Assembly: GCA_029884275.1 (NCBI GenBank)
Contig: JAOUIC010000005.1
Coordinates: forward strand, 1-18,194
Source of the DNA: Gemmatimonadota bacterium
GTDB lineage: Bacteria; Gemmatimonadota; Gemmatimonadetes; Gemmatimonadales; GWC2-71-9
DNA length: 18,194 nucleotides
Direction of reading: 5' to 3'
Shown here in pieces: positions 15,536 to 18,194 of the stretch. Below the pieces are notes generated by a model. The model had not been told where the DNA came from. It made no database searches and was given only the letters and a program-made list of their open reading frames with translations. Both the position numbers and the translations under genes were made by a program. Each line of letters opens with the position of its first letter. Positions within the stretch are counted from its first letter, which is position 1.

Positions 15536-15541
15536 TAGAAT
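15536..15541 (+). promoter_or_regulatory. Candidate -10 box giving a leaderless ada transcript
   Basis: TAGAAT matches 5 of 6 bases of the TATAAT consensus and ends 6 nt before the ada ATG at 15548. Transcription normally starts about 7 nt beyond this box, which would put the first transcribed base at or next to the A of the start codon. This agrees with the absence of a Shine-Dalgarno sequence. No good -35 box is visible at the right distance, so an activator may be needed. Confidence 0.4.
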
Positions 15542-15547
15542 CGTCCC

Positions 15548-16630
15548 ATGACACCAGCCACCCATCTCCCCTTCGATGCCGATGACGCGTGGGGCGCCGT
15601 ACTCCGGCGAGATGCGTCTCGGGACGGCGAGTTCGTGTACGCCGTCACCAGTACCCGGATCTTCTGCCGTCCCTCATGCCCTTCGCGCCGGCCGCGGCGC
15701 GACCGGGTGAAGTTCTTCCCGACAGCGGGCGTGGCTCAGGACGCCGGCTTCCGGGCCTGTCGTCGCTGCCGGCCGCTCGACGCTGCGAGGCCCGAGGCGG
15801 ATGCCGCGGTCACCCGCGCGCGGGCGGTGCTCGACTGCCGGGCGGGCGAGCGAATGACGCTCGCCGCTCTCGCGCGGGAGGTCGGAATCAGCCCGGCTCA
15901 TCTCCAGCGCCGATTCCGGCGGGCGGTGGGAATGTCACCGCGGGAGTATCTCGAGCAGGCCCGTCTGGCCCGGCTCCGGCAGGGGCTGCGCGAGGAAGGC
16001 AGCGTGAGCCGCGCGGTGTTCGAGGCCGGTTTCGGCTCCGGCAGCCGGGTGTACGAGCGCAGCACGGTGCTCCTCGGCATGACGCCGGGAGAGTATCGCC
16101 GGGAAGGGGAGGGGCTGGTCATCCGGTACACGGTGGTCCCGTCACCGCTTGGCCGGCTGCTGGTGGCGGTCACCGACCGCGGTGTCTGCGCCGTCAGCAT
16201 GGGCGATTCGGATGAGGCGCTGGTGGCGTCGCTGCGTCGAGAATTCGCCCGGGCCGAGCTCCGCCGGGTGGATGCTGGCGCGGACGACTGGCTGGCGGCC
16301 CAGGTGCGGCGGGTGGCCGAGGAGATCGCCCAACCCGGGCGCGACGGAACACCGGTCCCGCTCGACCTTCGCGGCACCGCCTTCCAGTGGCGGGTCTGGC
16401 GGGCGCTGATCGCGATTCCGCCCGGCACGACGCGAAGCTACACCGAGATTGCCGAGGCGATCGGGGAGCCCACCGCCGTCCGGGCGGTGGCGCGGGCCTG
16501 CGGAGCGAACCGGGTGGCGGTCATCGTCCCCTGCCACCGGGTGGTGCGCTCCGACGGAACCCTCGGGGGATACCGGTGGGGACTGCCGCGGAAGGCGGAG
16601 CTGATCCGGAGGGAATCGGCGACGGCCTGA
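15548..16630 (+). CDS. ada: Ada-type methylated-DNA repair methyltransferase and transcriptional regulator
   Basis: A 360-residue protein with all three parts of E. coli Ada (354 residues) in the same order. The N-terminal zinc domain has Cys40, Cys44, Cys71 and Cys74 (in FCRPSC and ACRRC); Cys40 corresponds to the residue that takes methyl groups from phosphotriesters. An AraC-type helix-turn-helix region follows (about 100-190, with LAREVGISPAHLQRRFRRAVGMSPREYL). The C-terminal O6-alkylguanine transferase domain has the acceptor Cys329 in IVPCHRVV and ends GGYRWGLPRKAELI. It therefore should both repair alkylated DNA by suicide transfer and activate its own regulon once methylated. There is no recognisable Shine-Dalgarno site; the promoter-like TAGAAT just upstream suggests leaderless translation. 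No alkB or alkA partner is next to it. Confidence 0.96.
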   Translation: MTPATHLPFDADDAWGAVLRRDASRDGEFVYAVTSTRIFCRPSCPSRRPRRDRVKFFPTAGVAQDAGFRACRRCRPLDAARPEADAAVTRARAVLDCRAGERMTLAALAREVGISPAHLQRRFRRAVGMSPREYLEQARLARLRQGLREEGSVSRAVFEAGFGSGSRVYERSTVLLGMTPGEYRREGEGLVIRYTVVPSPLGRLLVAVTDRGVCAVSMGDSDEALVASLRREFARAELRRVDAGADDWLAAQVRRVAEEIAQPGRDGTPVPLDLRGTAFQWRVWRALIAIPPGTTRSYTEIAEAIGEPTAVRAVARACGANRVAVIVPCHRVVRSDGTLGGYRWGLPRKAELIRRESATA

Positions 16631-16639
16631 CCCCTCCCC

Positions 16640-16678
16640 CCGCCCCTTGCCCAAGGGCGGGAAAAAGGTTCCTTTCCC
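16640..16678 (+). terminator. Overlapping hairpins after ada
   Basis: The first hairpin pairs CCG-CCC-TT with AA-GGG-CGG (16640-16660) with one bulged C and a GCCC loop. A second pairs GGGAAA (16659-16664) with TTTCCC (16673-16678). They share bases 16659-16660, so only one can form completely. No T-tract directly follows the first, but TTT-CCCC follows inside the second. They start 9 nt after the ada stop and end about 32 nt before the next start. Probable weak terminator or spacer structure. Confidence 0.35.
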
Positions 16679-16710
16679 CTGTCGAAATCCACCCCAGAAC
16701 CGGGACTCAC

Positions 16711-17295
16711 ATGCGACTGATGGCTGTTCGCAGCATCTCCGTTGTCGGCCTGCTGGCCTGTGCCGGCGGCGCGACCGCTCAGGTGCCGCCCGCCGAGGTG
16801 CAGATCGCGGGGGCGGTGAGCGCCGCGCCCGAAGCGCTGAGGGCCACCGCCACCGTGATCGGCTACAGCAACTACCACCGTCTGGTCACCCTCCGGGAGG
16901 GGACCGGCGAGATGATCTGCCTGGCCGACGATCCGTCCGACGACCGCTGGCAGGTCTCCTGCTATCACCGGGATCTCGAGCCGTTCATGCGGCGGGGGCG
17001 TGAGCTCAAGGCCAAGGACCTGTCGCGCGGCCAGACGGACAGCGTCAGGCTGGCCGAGATCAAGTCGGGCGCGCTCAAGATGCCGGAGGGCCCCCGGGCG
17101 CTGTTCAACCTCTACGCATCCATGGACAGTGTGGATCACAAGACCGGCCTCGCGCATCACCCCGGGGCGCTGCAGGTGGTGTACATCGCCAATGCCACCC
17201 AGGAATCCACCGGTCTGCCCATCAAGCCGGGCGACGGCTTACCGTGGATTATGTACCCGGGCACGCCCTGGGCGCACATCATGATCTCCAAGTAG
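16711..17295 (+). CDS. Secreted protein of unknown function
   Basis: A 194-residue protein I do not recognise. The ATG at 16711 is chosen because it opens directly with a signal peptide (MRLMAVRSISVVGLL...GGATA/Q, cleavage after residue 23). Longer in-frame starts run back into the ada gene and encode a low-complexity shadow. Lipidation at Cys17 (L-L-A-C) is a weaker alternative. Two further cysteines, Cys70 (EMICLADD) and Cys84 (QVSCYHRD), could form a disulfide. The middle is rich in His, Asp and Glu; the C-terminal third has GLPWIMYPGTPWAHIM, a distinctive Trp/Pro/His stretch. No transmembrane helix follows the signal. It heads a close run of plus-strand genes with gaps of 45 and 13 bp, possibly one operon with the lipoprotein and TonB receptor. 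Only GGGA, a poor ribosome site, precedes it. Confidence 0.75.
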   Translation: MRLMAVRSISVVGLLACAGGATAQVPPAEVQIAGAVSAAPEALRATATVIGYSNYHRLVTLREGTGEMICLADDPSDDRWQVSCYHRDLEPFMRRGRELKAKDLSRGQTDSVRLAEIKSGALKMPEGPRALFNLYASMDSVDHKTGLAHHPGALQVVYIANATQESTGLPIKPGDGLPWIMYPGTPWAHIMISK

Positions 17296-17340
17296 CATCG
17301 CGGTTTGAAACGGCACATTCTCAATTCTTCTGGAGGCGGC

Positions 17341-17772
17341 ATGACGAAGCGGACGTGGGGTTTGCTCGGAGCGGCGCTGCTGATCGCGGCCTGCGGCAGT
17401 GATTCGACCGACGAAGGTGGCGGGCCGGACCTGACCGGCACCTGGGATCTCATCACCGTCGATATCGGGAACACGGGTACCCCGGTTGGGGCTCCGGCGG
17501 CGACCGGCCAGTTCGTGTTCAGCGGCACCAACACCGTCGACATCACTTTGAACATCACCTCGCCGCCGGCACCGCAGGATGTGGCGGTCTCGGGCACCGG
17601 GACCTACACCCAGACCGAGACCAAGCTGAACATCAATTCGGGCATCCCGATCATCGGGCAGGCGGCAGGGACCTACACGTTCGAATCGGATGGCGGCCCG
17701 AACGGGGGCGATCTGCTCACCGTGGACATGCTTGCCTCAGGTCAGCATACGATCGTCGTAGTCGAACGCTAG
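17341..17772 (+). CDS. Small lipoprotein, lipocalin-like beta fold suspected
   Basis: A 143-residue protein. The ATG at 17341 has GGAGG 5 nt upstream and opens a lipoprotein signal ending I-A-A-C, so Cys18 is the likely lipid attachment site, followed by a Gly/Ser/Asp linker. A longer in-frame TTG start at 17305 lacks a site. The mature part begins LTGTWDLITVD, the opening of many lipocalin-like bacterial lipoproteins, and then runs as beta strands rich in Thr, Gly and Asn (FVFSGTNTVDITLNI, GTGTYTQTETKLNI, AGTYTFESDGG). No cysteine follows the anchor and no catalytic motif is seen. It lies 13 bp before the TonB receptor gene, so it may be a surface or periplasmic accessory to that receptor, but the link is positional only. 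Confidence 0.7.
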   Translation: MTKRTWGLLGAALLIAACGSDSTDEGGGPDLTGTWDLITVDIGNTGTPVGAPAATGQFVFSGTNTVDITLNITSPPAPQDVAVSGTGTYTQTETKLNINSGIPIIGQAAGTYTFESDGGPNGGDLLTVDMLASGQHTIVVVER

Positions 17773-17785
17773 TAGCTTCACGCCG

Positions 17786-18194
17786 ATGCTCCGCTGCGCG
17801 CTCGTGCTCTCGCTGCTGGTCGCGGGCGCGCTAGTCGGCGCGCCGCGCCCGGCGGCCGCGCAGGACGACGCGGGGGCGATCACCGGCACCATCACCGACT
17901 CGGCGACAGGCGCCCCGGTTGAGGCGGCAACCGTTTACCTCAAGGGCGCCTTGCTGCGGGCCACCACCAACGCACGGGGAGAATTCCGGCTGTTCCCCGT
18001 CTCGCGGGGCCCGCAAACCGTGGTGGCGGTGATGATAGGGTACCGGGCCGCCAACGCCCAGGCCACCGTGCCGGCCAGCGGGACCGTGGCCGTCACCATG
18101 ATGATGGTCCAGACGAGCGTCGAACTGCCCGGCCTGGTCGTTACCGCCAGCCGGGGCGCCCAGGAGCAGCGGGAGTCGCCGGTGAGCATCTCGG
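17786..18194 (+). CDS. TonB-dependent outer-membrane receptor, N-terminal part only
   Basis: 136 codons are present and the gene runs off the right edge. The start ATG at 17786 is followed by a signal peptide (LVLSLLVAGALVGA...PAAA/Q, cleavage after residue 25). Residues about 31-110 form a CarboxypepD_reg-like domain (ITGTITDSATGAPVEAATVYL, then TTNARGEFRLFPVSRG), common at the front of TonB-dependent receptors. Next comes LPGLVVTASRGAQEQRESPVSIS (114 onward), which fits a TonB box leading into the plug domain. The barrel that would reveal the substrate (siderophore, cobalamin, sugar or peptide) lies outside. No Shine-Dalgarno sequence is visible; the 13-bp gap to the lipoprotein suggests translational coupling. 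Confidence 0.88.
   Translation, partial: MLRCALVLSLLVAGALVGAPRPAAAQDDAGAITGTITDSATGAPVEAATVYLKGALLRATTNARGEFRLFPVSRGPQTVVAVMIGYRAANAQATVPASGTVAVTMMMVQTSVELPGLVVTASRGAQEQRESPVSIS

Noticed and set aside
15481..15547. An E. coli-type Ada box upstream of ada
   Set aside because: I looked for an AAAGCGCA-like site and found only partial GCGCA matches near 15500, not enough to call.
13926..15554. A 542-codon minus-strand frame opposite the MscS gene
   Set aside because: Antisense shadow rich in His, Arg and Asp with no motif; the MscS signature on the plus strand is clear.
1..18194. Defence island, CRISPR, insertion sequence or biosynthetic cluster
   Set aside because: No nuclease, transposase, integrase, spaced repeats, toxin-antitoxin pair or biosynthetic core enzyme was seen on either strand.

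Overview
The window comes from a high-GC diderm (Gram-negative-type) bacterium. It encodes an outer-membrane porin, a complete RND tripartite efflux pump, lipoproteins with clear lipoboxes and the start of a TonB-dependent receptor. GC-rich third codon positions, several secreted beta-propellers and a CarboxypepD_reg-type TonB receptor would suit Gemmatimonadota or a neighbouring phylum. That placement is an inference from style; there is no rRNA or other marker gene. I see no tRNA, CRISPR array, insertion sequence, integrase or phage gene, and the region looks chromosomal.

Layout. (1) Positions 1-3825, minus strand: a two-gene operon. A DcaP-like porin is followed after 12 bp by a long Orn/Lys/Arg-decarboxylase-family PLP enzyme that runs off the left edge. 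Its reading frame is open for 845 codons and is easily missed because it has no stop inside the window. (2) Positions 3937-5649, plus strand: a SulP/SLC26 anion transporter with a C-terminal STAS domain, divergent from the operon. (3) Positions 5806-11629, plus strand: an RND efflux operon (adaptor lipoprotein, HAE1-type pump, NodT/OprM-type outer-membrane lipoprotein). It is preceded by a candidate promoter and a long leader hairpin and closed by a strong terminator hairpin. (4) Positions 11743-13762: two secreted beta-propeller proteins, one Vgb-like and one YVTN-like, convergent and overlapping by 14 bp at their 3' ends. (5) Positions 13878-15485: an MscS-family channel, divergent from the YVTN propeller across a 115-bp gap bearing a 10-bp inverted repeat. 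(6) Positions 15548-16630: a full-length Ada-type alkyl-DNA repair protein and regulator, possibly from a leaderless transcript. (7) Positions 16711-18194: an unrecognised secreted protein, a small lipoprotein and a truncated TonB-dependent receptor.

How the genes may work together. The three RND genes form one trans-envelope exporter. The porin-decarboxylase operon plausibly couples uptake of a small charged substrate across the outer membrane to its decarboxylation in the cytoplasm. The divergent SulP protein could handle an anion in the same process, but this link rests on position only. The other genes look like ordinary envelope, stress and repair functions.

I did not find an unmistakable new defence or mobile system. 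The best leads are the atypical decarboxylase operon, a promoter-like motif shared by the porin and RND operons, the leader hairpin of the RND operon, the paired 10-mer in front of the propeller and MscS genes, and the ada start region. No stretch longer than 300 bp lacks a gene.
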